A stretch of DNA of 64,000 nucleotides from Kribbella sp. VKM Ac-2568 (GCF_004345365.1 NZ_SLVF01000003.1:682001-746000); one strand, 5' to 3'. Shown: positions 33,749-42,777, counted from the stretch's first letter. The notes: generated by a model not told the origin, from the letters alone. A program made the numbers and translations.

Positions 33749-34704
33749 AGCTGTTGGAGGCCGCACGCGCCGGGGACGAGGCCGCCTTCGGTCAGCTGAT
33801 CGGGCCGCTGCAAGGCGAGTTGCACGCGCACTGCTACCGGATGCTCGGGTCCGACCACGACGCCGAGGACTGCGTGCAGGAGACCTTGGTACGCGCGTGG
33901 AGCAACCTCGAGAGGTTCGAGGGGACTTCGCTGCGGCCGTGGCTCTACAAGATCGCTACAAACCGCTGCCTGACGCTAATCGAGCGCATGGGTCGCCGGG
34001 AGCTCCCGACCGACCTGAGTGCGCCCCAGACGGAGACAGTCTGGCTAGAGCCGTACCCCGAGCAGCGGTTGGCCTGGACTGCGCAGTTGAGTCCGGAGGC
34101 TCGGGTGGTTGCGCTGGAGAGCGTAGAGCTCGCGTTCGTCGCCTCACTACAGCACTTGTCGGCGCTGCAGCGCGCAGTACTGCTCCTACGCGACGTACTG
34201 GCGTTCGCCGCGGCTGAGGTGGCTGACCTGCTCGACACGACCGTGGCTGCCGTGAACAGTGCACTGCTGCGTGCTCGCAAAGTGGTGTCTGGTGCAGTGC
34301 CCGACTCCACCCAGCAGGTGACGCTGGAGAAGCTCGGTGAGGCGGAGCAGCGCGACCTGGCTCGGCGGTACATGACTGCCTGGGAGGCGGGGGACGTCGA
34401 GGCGATCGTGGAGATGCTGACGGACGACGCGAAGTACTCGATGCCGCCGCTGCCGCTGTGGTTCCAGGGGCACGACGGGATCCGTGGGTTCCTGATCGAC
34501 GGGCCGCTGCGGGACCGGTGGCGGTTCCTGCCTGCGCGGGCGAACGGGCAGCTCGCGTTCGGCACCTACCTGTGGAACGACGGGCGGTACGTGGCCGCCG
34601 GGCTCGACCTGATCCGGCTGCGCGGGTCGTCGATCGCCGAGGTGGTCTCGTTCCTGGAGGCGGACTTCCCTTCCTTCGGGTTGCCGGCGTCGCTGGCGGA
34701 ATGA
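33733..34704 (+). CDS. ECF sigma factor with SnoaL-like C-terminal domain (SigG/ECF56-like)
   Basis: 323 residues from GTG 33733, overlapping the end of trpD. Region 2: [27 protein letters not shown] (core [15 protein letters not shown]) and [13 protein letters not shown]. Region 4: [23 protein letters not shown] and [11 protein letters not shown] SnoaL-like domain (about 215-320, [34 protein letters not shown]) ends the protein and probably controls activity. Co-transcription with trpD is likely because of the overlap, although a functional link is not obvious. Confidence 0.88.
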   Translation: MDQRVELLEAARAGDEAAFGQLIGPLQGELHAHCYRMLGSDHDAEDCVQETLVRAWSNLERFEGTSLRPWLYKIATNRCLTLIERMGRRELPTDLSAPQTETVWLEPYPEQRLAWTAQLSPEARVVALESVELAFVASLQHLSALQRAVLLLRDVLAFAAAEVADLLDTTVAAVNSALLRARKVVSGAVPDSTQQVTLEKLGEAEQRDLARRYMTAWEAGDVEAIVEMLTDDAKYSMPPLPLWFQGHDGIRGFLIDGPLRDRWRFLPARANGQLAFGTYLWNDGRYVAAGLDLIRLRGSSIAEVVSFLEADFPSFGLPASLAE

Positions 34705-34785
34705 GTTCGCGCGCTGCGATGAGTTTCGGCGCCCGCCTGGGTTCTAGTGGTGACAGAGAAATTCACCGCTGGAAGGAACTGGCTG

Positions 34786-35565
34786 ATGAGCAACGACGAG
34801 CAGGAGATCCGGGCACTGATCGAGCGCTGGGCGGCGGCGGTCCACGAAGGCGAGCTGGACACCGTGCTGCAGGACCACTCCGGCGACATCGTGATGTTCG
34901 ACGTACCACCGCCGTACGACGGGGTTCGGGGACTCGACGCGTACCGCGAGACCTGGCCCGGGTTCTTCGAGTGGCAGGCGTCGGGGGCGATCTTCGAGCT
35001 CGTCTCGCTGGACGTGACCGCGGGTGCGGACGTCGCGTTCGCCCATGCGTTGCTGAAGTGCGGTCTGCGGGACGTGTTCGAGGAGGGTTCGCCGAACCGG
35101 CTGCGGTTGACGCTCGGTCTCCGCAAGGAGGACGGCCGCTGGGTGGTGACCCACGAGCACCACTCGTTCCCGTCGACCGAGACGCCGCCTGCGGTCGCGG
35201 AGTCCGAAGTACGGGAAATTCATGACCAGTGGTCGGAACGTACGGCCGCCAAGGATCTCGACGGGCTGATGGAAGCGATCGGTGACGACGTCGTGTCCTA
35301 CGAGTACGGCGGTCCACTGCAGTCCGTGGGGAAGGACGCGGTCCGGGAGGTCTGCGCGGCCGGGCTCGAGTCCGCCGACAAGGTGGAGATGAGCATTCCC
35401 GAGCTGACGGTGAAGGCGCGGGATGACCTCGCGGTGGCTTGGGGGCTGACGCGGATCGTGGTCGACGGCTCGGAGGAGAACTGGTCGCGGGCGACACGGG
35501 TGTTCCAGCGGCTGGACGACGGCTGGAAGATGATCCACCAGCATCTTTCCTTACCTGGCTCCTGA
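34786..35565 (+). CDS. Tandem SnoaL/NTF2-like protein
   Basis: 259 residues from ATG 34786 (GGAAGG upstream). Two SnoaL-like (NTF2-fold) domains are joined: residues about 3-125 (EIRALIERWAAAVHEGELDTVL, YDGVRGLDAYRETW) and about 135-255 (EIHDQWSERTAAKDLDGLMEAI, VFQRLDDGWKMIHQHLS). Each resembles the standalone SgcJ/EcaC-type or ketosteroid-isomerase-like proteins. A two-domain fusion is less common. It follows the sigma factor, whose own tail has the same fold, on the same strand. Confidence 0.75.
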   Translation: MSNDEQEIRALIERWAAAVHEGELDTVLQDHSGDIVMFDVPPPYDGVRGLDAYRETWPGFFEWQASGAIFELVSLDVTAGADVAFAHALLKCGLRDVFEEGSPNRLRLTLGLRKEDGRWVVTHEHHSFPSTETPPAVAESEVREIHDQWSERTAAKDLDGLMEAIGDDVVSYEYGGPLQSVGKDAVREVCAAGLESADKVEMSIPELTVKARDDLAVAWGLTRIVVDGSEENWSRATRVFQRLDDGWKMIHQHLSLPGS

Positions 35566-35625
35566 TCCAACGCTGCCTCGTTTGTCCGGGGCGTGGTGTT
35601 TGATGGGCCGCCCAAGGAGGTCCCG

Positions 35626-36759
35626 ATGGCATCCACATCCTCAGAGCGCTTGCTGGCCGCGGTCGGTGAGCAGCTCGGCCCTGGTACTGCGCCCGGCGCG
35701 GTGCTGGCTGTGAGCGACAACGGCGAGGTGCTGCTGGAGGCGGTTGGGGGCGCGTCGCTCGAAGGCGAGCCGATGACCACCGACGCGGTGTTCCGGATCA
35801 GCTCGATGACCAAGCCGCTGGTGGCTGTGCTGATGCTGATGCTCGCGGACGAAGGCAATCTTGCCTTGAACGATCCGGTCGACCGGTGGCTGACCGAACT
35901 GGCCGACCGCCGGGTACTGCGCCGGCTCGATGGGCCGGTGAGCGAGACGGTTCGGGCCGAACGCGCGATCACTGTCGAGGACTTGCTGACAATGCGGATG
36001 GGCTTCGGATTCGCGTTCGAGGTCGAGTCATGCCCGGTCGCCGAAGCCGCCGACGCCCGCGGTCTCGGGATGGGGCCGCCGCTGCCGTCTGCTGTCGCAG
36101 TCGGACCCGACGAGTGGATCGCGCGATTCGGTGAACTCCCGTTGATGGAACACCCCGGGTCGACGTGGCGCTACGACCTCGCGTACGCCGTACTCGGGGT
36201 GCTGCTGGCTCGGGCCGGGAAGCAGCCGCTTGGCGAACTCCTGGCTGACCGGATGCTTTCGCCGCTGGGGATGGGTGACACCGGGTTCGCAGTACAGGAT
36301 CAGGCGCGGTTGGTGCCTTGTTATACGCCGGATGGGTCGGGCGGGCTGGCGGTGTTCGATCCTGCGAAGGGCAGCGACTGGTCCACGGCCCCGCTCTTCC
36401 CGCACGCCGGCGGCGGCCTGGTGTCGACGGCCTCGGACTACCTGCGCTTCGCCGAGTTCATGCTGGCCGGCGGGGTGCGTCAGGGGAAACGGCTGCTTTC
36501 CGTTGAGGCGTTCCAGGCGATGACCACTGATCAGCTGACACCTGCCCAGCACAGTGGAAGCTCGGCCGAAATCTTCCTCGATGGCGCCGGCTGGGGCTAC
36601 GGAGTACAGGTGTCCCCCACGCGCTACGGCTGGGGCGGCGGCCTAGGCACCACCTGGTTCAACTATCCCGACCGCCACACAGCCGCCATCCTCCTAACCC
36701 AGTGCCTCCCGCCACCTGAGCCCTTGCTCAACGCCTTCTGGTCCTCACTCGACAACTGA
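35626..36759 (+). CDS. Serine hydrolase, beta-lactamase class C-like
   Basis: 377 residues from ATG 35626 with AAGGAGG upstream. The acyl-enzyme Ser lies in RISSMTKPLVAVLML (S-M-T-K), the second motif appears as YDLAY rather than Y-x-N, and GGGLGTTWFNYP takes the place of the third motif. This matches esterase or D-aminopeptidase-like members rather than a true beta-lactamase. No signal peptide, so it is probably cytosolic. Substrate unknown. Confidence 0.82.
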   Translation: MASTSSERLLAAVGEQLGPGTAPGAVLAVSDNGEVLLEAVGGASLEGEPMTTDAVFRISSMTKPLVAVLMLMLADEGNLALNDPVDRWLTELADRRVLRRLDGPVSETVRAERAITVEDLLTMRMGFGFAFEVESCPVAEAADARGLGMGPPLPSAVAVGPDEWIARFGELPLMEHPGSTWRYDLAYAVLGVLLARAGKQPLGELLADRMLSPLGMGDTGFAVQDQARLVPCYTPDGSGGLAVFDPAKGSDWSTAPLFPHAGGGLVSTASDYLRFAEFMLAGGVRQGKRLLSVEAFQAMTTDQLTPAQHSGSSAEIFLDGAGWGYGVQVSPTRYGWGGGLGTTWFNYPDRHTAAILLTQCLPPPEPLLNAFWSSLDN

Positions 36760-36775
36760 AACTGCGCGCGGATCT

Positions 36776-37152
36776 TCAGCGGGCTTGGAATTCGCCGGTG
36801 GTGAGAAAGGTCTGGTGGAGGGCCAGGACGGTGAGGGTTGGCGGGTGGAGTGGGTCCGGGACGTCCGTGGGGTCGAAGAAGCGGGTTTTCAGGACCTCGT
36901 CGTCGCCTGGGGTGAGTTCGCCGGTCCAGTGGCGCGCCTCGAAGCAGAGGGCGAAGCAGTGGACGCGGTCACCGTTCGGGTAGTCGACTACGTGGAGTTC
37001 CGGCTCGGACAGGGATGCGAACGGGACAAGGGCGTCCGGGTCGACCTGCAGGCCCGTCTCCTCGATCACCAGCACCTGGGCTCCGGGGAGTAGCAACAGG
37101 CAGTTGCCGAGGTGGCGTCTCAGGTCCCAGGTGTGGAGCCGACATAGGTCAT
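36776..37152 (-). pseudogene. Broken NUDIX hydrolase gene
   Basis: The start at 37152 reads MTYVGS but a missing base sends the frame to an early stop; in the neighbouring frame HTWDLRRHLGN and LLLLPGAQVLV continue the expected N-terminus. Then the text jumps to IEETGLQVDPDALVPFASLS, so about 40 residues, including the first part of the Nudix box, are deleted. The 3' part (PNGDRVHCFALCFEARHWTG) is intact. The remaining open frame of 106 residues should not be catalytic. Confidence 0.72.
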
Positions 37153-37172
37153 GGGCGAGTTCACCACAGGTT

Positions 37173-37865
37173 TCAGAGCAGCAGCGCGATGCCGGCGGCG
37201 ATGAGCCACAGGGACCAGGCGATGTACACGATGGGTGTGAGGATGCCTGCGAGCTTCCAGCCGGCCTGCTCGAACGGGCCGACGAACTCGAGCGAGCACA
37301 GAGCGAGGAGTACGCCGATGACGATGCCGGGGATCCCGAGCCAGCCGGGCGCGACCGTCGTCTGGGTCAGCGCGACACCAACCAGGACGGTCCAGGCGCC
37401 GGTCAACAGGTAGCCGAGGTGCTCCCCGACTGCGACACCGAGGTAGCGGTTGAAGGACTGGAACACGATGTCGACCGCTTCGCGCCGAGCCGGATCGGCA
37501 TCGGGCTCGGCCGAAACGCGTGCCAGGTAAGGAACTAGGAACGGCCAGCGAATCAGCCCGAGGAACTGCACGACCGCGGCCAGTACGCCGATGGTGGCGC
37601 CGACGGAGCGCAGGTCGTCGTTGGCTCCGTCGAGTGTGCGGCCAAGGAGAACAGCAAGAGGTGCGAGAGCCACGGCGGTCATGGCGAAGGCCCACCACAG
37701 CAAGACCAGGGGCGATCCGCCGCTGCGGAAGCGGTCGAGGACCTCATGGGTCGGACGGCGCAGGATGTCGGGGTAGTCGAACTTCGCAGCCAGTGCGGCG
37801 AAGGCAGCGTTGAAGGCCAGCGGCAGGGCCACCAGCGTCACGCCCGTCACCGTGGCGCTGCTCAT
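37173..37865 (-). CDS. DUF4386-like membrane protein
   Basis: 230 residues with six or seven hydrophobic helices. FDYPDILRRPTHEVLDRFRSGG after the first helix, GEHLGYLLTGAWTVLVG and LGIPGIVIGVLLALCSLEFVG fit the DUF4386 family of unknown function. The start overlaps the stop of the upstream membrane gene by four bases, so the two are co-translated and probably work together. A divergent TetR regulator likely controls them. Confidence 0.72.
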   Translation of the reverse strand: MSSATVTGVTLVALPLAFNAAFAALAAKFDYPDILRRPTHEVLDRFRSGGSPLVLLWWAFAMTAVALAPLAVLLGRTLDGANDDLRSVGATIGVLAAVVQFLGLIRWPFLVPYLARVSAEPDADPARREAVDIVFQSFNRYLGVAVGEHLGYLLTGAWTVLVGVALTQTTVAPGWLGIPGIVIGVLLALCSLEFVGPFEQAGWKLAGILTPIVYIAWSLWLIAAGIALLL

Positions 37866-38422
37866 CGGTGGGCTTCAGCGACGGGTAGCGCGGCGGGAGC
37901 GACCTTCGCGGGAGTTTTGACAGCCAGGAGCCACCGCATGCCCAGCCCAGTCAGTACGGTCACCACGAGAGCGCCGCTGGAGCCGAAGATGATGAAGCCA
38001 CTCTCGGCGTCGACGATGACGTTGGCCGTGGTCAGCCAGCCAAGCCCCCAGGCGATGCTCACCAATGCGCTCCACGCAATCCCGGCCCGAAGACTGGATG
38101 CGAGCAGGGTGGCTTGCGCGGCACCAACTGCGGCTCCGGCGACGATGCCTGTGAGTACGAGCGACTTCACGTCCGTCTCTGCGCCGGTCAGAACAGCGGC
38201 GGCCGCACCGCCGACTGTCATGCCGAGGGCGGTGTAGATCACCCAGCGGAGATCAGCCCCGCGCGAGCGCAGTACGAGCCACTGCGCGACACCGATGGCC
38301 AGGCCGGCGATCAAGCCGGCGAGCGCCGCGCTACCGGGGCCGCGAACGGATCCGACGGCCTGGGCGGCGAGCCAGCCGCCGACGGGGAAACCAAGGAAGG
38401 TGGGAAGCCAGCGAACGATCAT
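37862..38422 (-). CDS. Hypothetical five- or six-helix membrane protein
   Basis: 186 residues, almost entirely hydrophobic helices: FLGFPVGGWLAAQAVG, AALAGLIAGLAIGVAQWLVL, WVIYTALGMTVGGAAAAVL and three more. The repeated small-residue pattern resembles conserved actinobacterial membrane proteins of unknown function. AGGAG precedes the ATG. It is first in a two-gene operon with the DUF4386-like gene, divergent from TetR. Confidence 0.68.
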   Translation of the reverse strand: MIVRWLPTFLGFPVGGWLAAQAVGSVRGPGSAALAGLIAGLAIGVAQWLVLRSRGADLRWVIYTALGMTVGGAAAAVLTGAETDVKSLVLTGIVAGAAVGAAQATLLASSLRAGIAWSALVSIAWGLGWLTTANVIVDAESGFIIFGSSGALVVTVLTGLGMRWLLAVKTPAKVAPAALPVAEAHR

Positions 38423-38438
38423 CAGATGCTCCTAAGTT

Positions 38439-38480
38439 TGTGTACTTTGTACGCTTGAGAGATAACGTACGCTGTACACA
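38439..38480. promoter_or_regulatory. Paired operator in the TetR/membrane-gene promoter region
   Basis: TGTGTACTTTGTACG (38439-38453) and CGTACGCTGTACACA (38466-38480) are inverted copies matching at 12 of 15 positions. The second touches the TetR start codon at 38480. They fill the 57-base divergent promoter region and are the obvious TetR binding sites, able to control both directions. Confidence 0.65.
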
Positions 38481-39160
38481 TGAAGCCGTCAACCCCCCAG
38501 ACCACGTCACCCGCGCCGCGGCAACGCCAACGCCGGCCGCGCGGGTCGCTGACCCCCGACCGCATCGTCGAGGCCGCCGAACGCGTGGCGACGACCGAAG
38601 GCTTCGAGGCGCTCACCGTCCGCGCCGTGGCCGCCGACCTGGAGTCGTCCGCGATGGCGCTCTACCGGCATTTCGCCACCAAGGAACTGCTGGTCGACGC
38701 GCTCCTGGACACAGTCCTCGGCCGCTTCGACTGCGCGTCGCCCACCGACGACTGGCTCGAGGACCTGCGAATCTTCGCCCGCTCACACAGGCGCCTCCTG
38801 ACGATGCACCCGTGGGCCGTCGCACCCCTGTTCAGCCACCCCAGCCCGGGGCTGAACGCAGTACGGATCGGCGAGGAAGCGCTGCGCATCCTCGCCCGCG
38901 GAGGCATCACGGACGACGCCGCTGTCGCCACCTTCAGCGGCATCATCGCCCTCAACTACGGCTGGTCCGCCTTCACCGTCGCCCGCGACGACTCCGCCGA
39001 ACCAACCCTCCCTACCGCCTTGGCGGCCCTCCCCGCCGACCAGTTCCCCCTGACGATCAGCGTCGCCACCTCGATGGGCAACTACGGCAGCGACGCTCAC
39101 TACAACCTTGTCCTCAACCACCTACTGACCGGCGTAAAGTCCACCGCTCCCGAGCCATAG
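38480..39160 (+). CDS. TetR-family regulator
   Basis: 226 residues. A basic Pro/Arg/Gln-rich N-terminus precedes the TetR HTH (TPDRIVEAAERVATTEGFEAL, LESSAMALYRHFATKELLVDALL). The C-terminal TetR_C-like region contains FARSHRRLLTMHPWAVAPLF, typical of a tetracycline-repressor-like ligand domain. The gene is divergent from two membrane proteins with operator sites between. There is no ribosome binding site room, so the mRNA may be nearly leaderless. Confidence 0.85.
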   Translation: MKPSTPQTTSPAPRQRQRRPRGSLTPDRIVEAAERVATTEGFEALTVRAVAADLESSAMALYRHFATKELLVDALLDTVLGRFDCASPTDDWLEDLRIFARSHRRLLTMHPWAVAPLFSHPSPGLNAVRIGEEALRILARGGITDDAAVATFSGIIALNYGWSAFTVARDDSAEPTLPTALAALPADQFPLTISVATSMGNYGSDAHYNLVLNHLLTGVKSTAPEP

Positions 39161-39236
39161 GGCTGTATCAGCTTGGCGTGGTGGCTTCTCCGCCAGATGA
39201 AGGGTCAGTGAGTTGGTGGAGAGCAGGTAGATCGAG

Positions 39237-39743
39237 ATGGTGGGGGATGGCTCGCGCCGGGCGACCGAGCCCCAAACCCTGTACTGGGGCATGGGAGCGG
39301 GGACGATCGCCGTTGGCCTGATCACGATCGTGCGGGGCGTTCGCCGCGTCCTCGACACCATGGAACTGCCGAACCAGGTCGCCGTCAGCGGTCCGGCGGC
39401 CAGCGCCGACGCCACGAGCACTGTCGTCTGGGGCGCGGTCATCGTCACGGTGGGTGCGTACCTGTGGCGCGCGGGGAGGCGGCATGGCTTCCACGATCGA
39501 GCTGGACGGATTCTGATCATCGTCGGCTATGTGCTGATCGGCATCGCGCTGAACGAGTCGGCTCACCTCATGGCCGGGATCTGGACGGTCACCACCGAAG
39601 CACAGAACCAGGCCCTGACCGCCAGCATCACCGCGACCTTCCTGGCCTGGGGCGTGCCAGGCGCGGCCCTCGTCTTCATCGGATGCTCCCCCCGCCTCGC
39701 CAACGAGGAGATCCAGATGAAGGTCCCTACGAGCGTTTCATGA
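39237..39743 (+). CDS. Hypothetical four-helix membrane protein
   Basis: 168 residues with four hydrophobic segments (GMGAGTIAVGLITIVRGV, TSTVVWGAVIVTVGAYLW, ILIIVGYVLIGIALN, FLAWGVPGAALVFIGC). It has no recognised family features. Its 3' end is convergent with the CGNR zinc-finger gene, 20 bases apart. Confidence 0.55.
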   Translation: MVGDGSRRATEPQTLYWGMGAGTIAVGLITIVRGVRRVLDTMELPNQVAVSGPAASADATSTVVWGAVIVTVGAYLWRAGRRHGFHDRAGRILIIVGYVLIGIALNESAHLMAGIWTVTTEAQNQALTASITATFLAWGVPGAALVFIGCSPRLANEEIQMKVPTSVS

Positions 39744-39763
39744 CCAGTTCCGATTGCGCGAAA

Positions 39764-40459
39764 CTATGGCGCGCCGACCCGTGCGGCGCGGCGCCGCTCG
39801 GTGAGCCGCCGGGCCTTGGCCGTGGTACCGCAATCGGCCATGCGGCACCAGCGGCGGGAACCGTTGCGGCTCTGGTCGAGGAACAGCCACCCGCAACCGC
39901 CTTCGGCCACAGGGCAGCGGCGTACCCGGGTCAGGTCGGCCGTCAGCAGTACGTCGAGTGCGGTCTCAGCGATCCTGTCGGGTACCAGCATTGCCGGCAC
40001 CGTGCCGTAGGCGAGCCGTACCCGTGGCGGGTCGCCTTTGTCGAGCACGAGCGTCGCTCGGGCGGCCGCCGCGGACCACCGTTCGTGCAGCCCGACCAGG
40101 GCGGCCCCGGCCGCGATCGGTTCGCCCTCGGTGGGGCCGCCTGGGTTACCCGGCGCCCCGCCGTGCGCGGGCGGGATCGCCGCGAGCATCGCGAGGTGCA
40201 GTCCCTCCCGGAGGTCCCGCACGGCGGCCAGCCCGGCGTGTGCGGCCGCGGGATCCTCGCGCCAGGCCCGACCCACTCGGTTGGCCTCCGCGTCGCTGAT
40301 CAGGCCCGCCCTGAGCGTCCAGAGCAGTAATGCTGAAGTGTCGGACAGGAGGTCGTAGGGCGGCTCGCCGTGGAGCGGTATCCCTCGTTCGAGCGTGTTG
40401 ACCAGGTCGAGTGCGGGGTGCCCGCCGACCAGCGACAGCTCGGACACATCGGGGTGCAT
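39764..40459 (-). CDS. CGNR zinc-finger / ABATE-domain protein
   Basis: 231 residues. The N-terminal ABATE-like domain starts LVGGHPALDLVNTLE; the C-terminal zinc finger is CPVAEGGCGWLFLDQSRNGSRRWCRMADCG (ligands Cys-x6-Cys and Cys-x4-Cys), where the usual CGNR reads CGTT. These proteins are presumed DNA-binding regulators. It starts 14 bases after the MFS gene and probably belongs to the same transcript, suggesting it regulates that exporter. Confidence 0.82.
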   Translation of the reverse strand: MHPDVSELSLVGGHPALDLVNTLERGIPLHGEPPYDLLSDTSALLLWTLRAGLISDAEANRVGRAWREDPAAAHAGLAAVRDLREGLHLAMLAAIPPAHGGAPGNPGGPTEGEPIAAGAALVGLHERWSAAAARATLVLDKGDPPRVRLAYGTVPAMLVPDRIAETALDVLLTADLTRVRRCPVAEGGCGWLFLDQSRNGSRRWCRMADCGTTAKARRLTERRRAARVGAP

Positions 40460-40473
40460 ACGGGTTACACCAC

Positions 40474-41739
40474 CTAAGACGTTGATGGAGGTTGCGGCAT
40501 TCCGCTGGCCGAGCATCCGGCCACCAGACCCGGGCGACCTCGCGCTGCGGATGGTCGGCGGGTGATCGGCGCGACCTGCCGCCGGCTGGAGAAGAATGGT
40601 TCGGCCAGCACGACAGCGAACGCCACCACGCTGAGCAGCGCCCCGACGAGTGCCGTACTGCGCACGCCCGGACCGGCCAGCAGCACGCTCCCGAATAACG
40701 CTCCCGCGGTGATTCCTGCGTTGAACGCCGTGGAGGTGCCGGCGCTCGCCACGTCCGACGCGCCCGGGGCGTACCGGAGCACCCGTGACCCGAGAACGGC
40801 GGGGAGGCCTGCGAGCGTGAAACCGGACAGGGAGATCGTGATGACGCTCGCGACCAAGGAGGCGCCGAACGCGTACTGCCCGGCGAGCGCAACGACCTGC
40901 AGGCCCATGAGCCCCACCATGGTGAGCCAGCCGTGGCGGTCCACGAGGAAGCCGACCACGACCACTCCGGCCAGGCCCGCGATCCCGCGTACCACCAGGA
41001 GCGGACCGACCGACGACGCGGCGAAGCCGCTGAAGCCGGTCAGGAACGGGCTGATGTATGTGAAGGCAGTGAACCCGCCGGTGACCGCCATGGTCGTAGT
41101 GGCCACGATGGACAGGTACCGGCCGCGGTCGGGTGCGCTGCCCCGGTCTGCTGCGCCCTGCCCGGCAGGCGTGTTGGGCAGGAGGGCCGCGACCGCGACG
41201 AGTACGAGCAGGCCCGGCCCGCTGAGCACGACGAACGCCACCCGCCAATTGGTCTGCTGGCCGAGCCACGTGCCAGCCGGGATGCCAGCCAGCGCGGCGA
41301 GGGAGACGCCGGTGTACAGGATCGACACGGCCCGGCCGCGCACCTCGGCCCGGAACATGCCGGCGGCGGCGGGTGTCACGACACACCAGAACAGCGCCTG
41401 GCTCAGTGCGGTCACCATCCTGGCGCCCATGAGCAGCCAGTAGTTTCCGGCGGCAGCAGACAGACAGGTCGCGACGACGAAGACGGCGAGCAGGATGCAC
41501 AGCAGCCGCCGTCGAGGTAGCCGGCGAGTCAGCCGGGTGAGTGGCAGAGACACTGCCACGATGATCAGGCCATACCCCGTGACCAGGAGCCCGACCGCCG
41601 ACTCGGTGATGTCGAGGTCCTTCGCGATCAAGGGGAGCAGGCCGATCGGCAGCGACTCGGTCGTCACGTAGCTGAATACCGCCAGGGTCAGGGCGATCAG
41701 GGTGATGATCGCGGACCTGCTTCCGAACCGTTCTCGCAC
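40474..41739 (-). CDS. MFS exporter, DHA1 family
   Basis: 421 residues, 12-helix type. VTTESLPIGLLPLIAKDL and GLLVTGYGLIIVAVSLPLTRLTRRLPRR (motif A core LTRRLPRRRLL) are characteristic of sugar/chloramphenicol-type DHA1 exporters; GMFRAEVRGRAVSILYTGVSLA holds motif C-like text. GTG start preceded by GAGGGGG. A 100-base leader has an ACCGTC/GACGGT dyad (41760-41783) and an AT-rich tract at about 41812-41836. Substrate unknown. Confidence 0.86.
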   Translation of the reverse strand: MRERFGSRSAIITLIALTLAVFSYVTTESLPIGLLPLIAKDLDITESAVGLLVTGYGLIIVAVSLPLTRLTRRLPRRRLLCILLAVFVVATCLSAAAGNYWLLMGARMVTALSQALFWCVVTPAAAGMFRAEVRGRAVSILYTGVSLAALAGIPAGTWLGQQTNWRVAFVVLSGPGLLVLVAVAALLPNTPAGQGAADRGSAPDRGRYLSIVATTTMAVTGGFTAFTYISPFLTGFSGFAASSVGPLLVVRGIAGLAGVVVVGFLVDRHGWLTMVGLMGLQVVALAGQYAFGASLVASVITISLSGFTLAGLPAVLGSRVLRYAPGASDVASAGTSTAFNAGITAGALFGSVLLAGPGVRSTALVGALLSVVAFAVVLAEPFFSSRRQVAPITRRPSAARGRPGLVAGCSASGMPQPPSTS

Positions 41740-41851
41740 GCTGCCCCCTCGGACAGGTCACCGTCGTTTTGGGTGATGACGGTAGCTCTAGGGCATTCTC
41801 GTCTTGAGTTTCCCTTATAAAAAACAAATATAGACGCACCTGCGCTACCGG

Positions 41852-42135
41852 TCAACTCACATTAGACGGTAGCGACCGGTTGGGCCCCACGCGCTCATCC
41901 GATGAGGTTGCCAGCGCACCCCGCAGCCGGCGGGCGGCGTCGTCCGCCACCTCGGTTAGCTCGGCCGGGCCGCTCACGCGCGCCATGACCTCCGGATCCA
42001 ATGCCTGCACCAGGGTGGTGTCCAGACCCTCGGCGCGCTCGACCACGTTGCAAGGCAGCACCATTCCGATGTCCCGCTCGGCCTTCAGCGCCCGCTGGGC
42101 CAGCGGCGGGTTGGGATCTACATCGAGCAAGGCGC
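41852..42135 (-). pseudogene. DUF302 gene fragment (C-terminal part)
   Basis: From about 42135 down to the stop at 41852 the minus frame reads NPPLAQRALKAERDIGMVLP and CNVVERAEGLDTTLVQALDP, then VADDAARRLRGAL. This is the second half of a DUF302 protein, including its NPPLA and LPCNVV motifs. The first half is replaced by unrelated sequence at the boundary with the integrase fragment. A CGCTACCG/CGGTAGCG inverted repeat at 41843-41874 spans the stop. Confidence 0.65.
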
Positions 42136-42155
42136 AGCACCGTTGTGGGGTGAGC

Positions 42156-42356
42156 TGGTGGGCCCTGCGCCTGACCCATCTCGACCCGGCGAATCGGCTG
42201 GTGCACGTGCGGCGGAAGTTCGCCGAGCTGCAGAACGGTGAGCGCGTCGCCGGCCGGCCGAAGTCCGATGCTGGGTTCCGAACAGTGGCGCTGCCGCCGG
42301 TTCTGGTCGACGTGATGCACGAGCACTTCCACGAGGAGCCGAAGTCAGCCGGTCTC
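42156..42356 (+). pseudogene. Tyrosine recombinase (integrase) fragment
   Basis: The plus frame reads WWALRLTHLDPANRLVHVRR, then GRPKSDAGFRTVALPPVLVD and MHEHFHEEP. This is the part of an integrase catalytic domain after the first catalytic Arg (ALR-x-x-D-x-D, then P-K-[ST]-x-A-x-R-T-V-x-[IL]-P). Neither the N-terminus nor the HxxR and Tyr motifs are present. It lies 92 bases from the 3' end of tRNA-Ser, so it is probably the remnant of an integrated element. Confidence 0.65.
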
Positions 42357-42447
42357 AATCGGACACATCCAGACTCAGCCGGACAGGCACGCGATGAATT
42401 ACAGCTGTGTCTTTTCGCAGGTCACGAGGCGATTCGCGCGCTCAAGG

Positions 42448-42536
42448 CGGAGGGTGTGGGATTCGAACCCACGATGACGGTCACCCGCCATACCGGTTTT
42501 CAAGACCAGCGCACTCGGCCACTATGCGAACCCTCC
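42448..42536 (-). tRNA. tRNA-Ser (anticodon TGA)
   Basis: On the minus strand the 89-base sequence begins GGAGGGTTCGCATAGTGG at 42536, has anticodon loop CTTGAAA (anticodon TGA), a long variable arm (GGCGGGTGACCGTC) and T-arm GGGTTCGAATCCC, and ends ACCCTCC plus discriminator G. The acceptor stem GGAGGGT/ACCCTCC pairs perfectly. CCA is not encoded. tRNA-Ser genes are common integration sites, and an integrase fragment lies beside the 3' end. Confidence 0.95.
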
Positions 42537-42726
42537 AGGCGGACCGTCGGGGAACCGAGCGGGCTGCCGATCGTCGAGGATAGCGCTCCTGGTCGGCGGG
42601 GGTGGACGGGACCTTGCTGCTGAGGGCAGAAATGGGTGCCGGTGGGGTGGTGGGCGGCGGTAAGGTCTGGGCCGAGATGGCGCGGAGCAACCGCCCGTCC
42701 CGCATCGAAGGCAGGAGGTGGGAGCG

Positions 42727-42777
42727 ATGTCCAGGTCATCGGAGGACGTGGCCCGCACCGTCCGGTCGGCGTACTGA
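42727..42777 (+). CDS. Possible 16-residue small ORF or leader peptide
   Basis: ATG 42727 follows AGGAGGTGGGAGCG, an excellent ribosome binding site in a stretch that otherwise has no gene (42537-42870). The frame codes MSRSSEDVARTVRSAY and stops at TGA 42775-42777, 93 bases before the MFS gene. The bases between contain short inverted repeats (for example CAGGCCTCCTG). It could be a regulatory leader peptide or a small protein. Confidence 0.4.
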   Translation: MSRSSEDVARTVRSAY

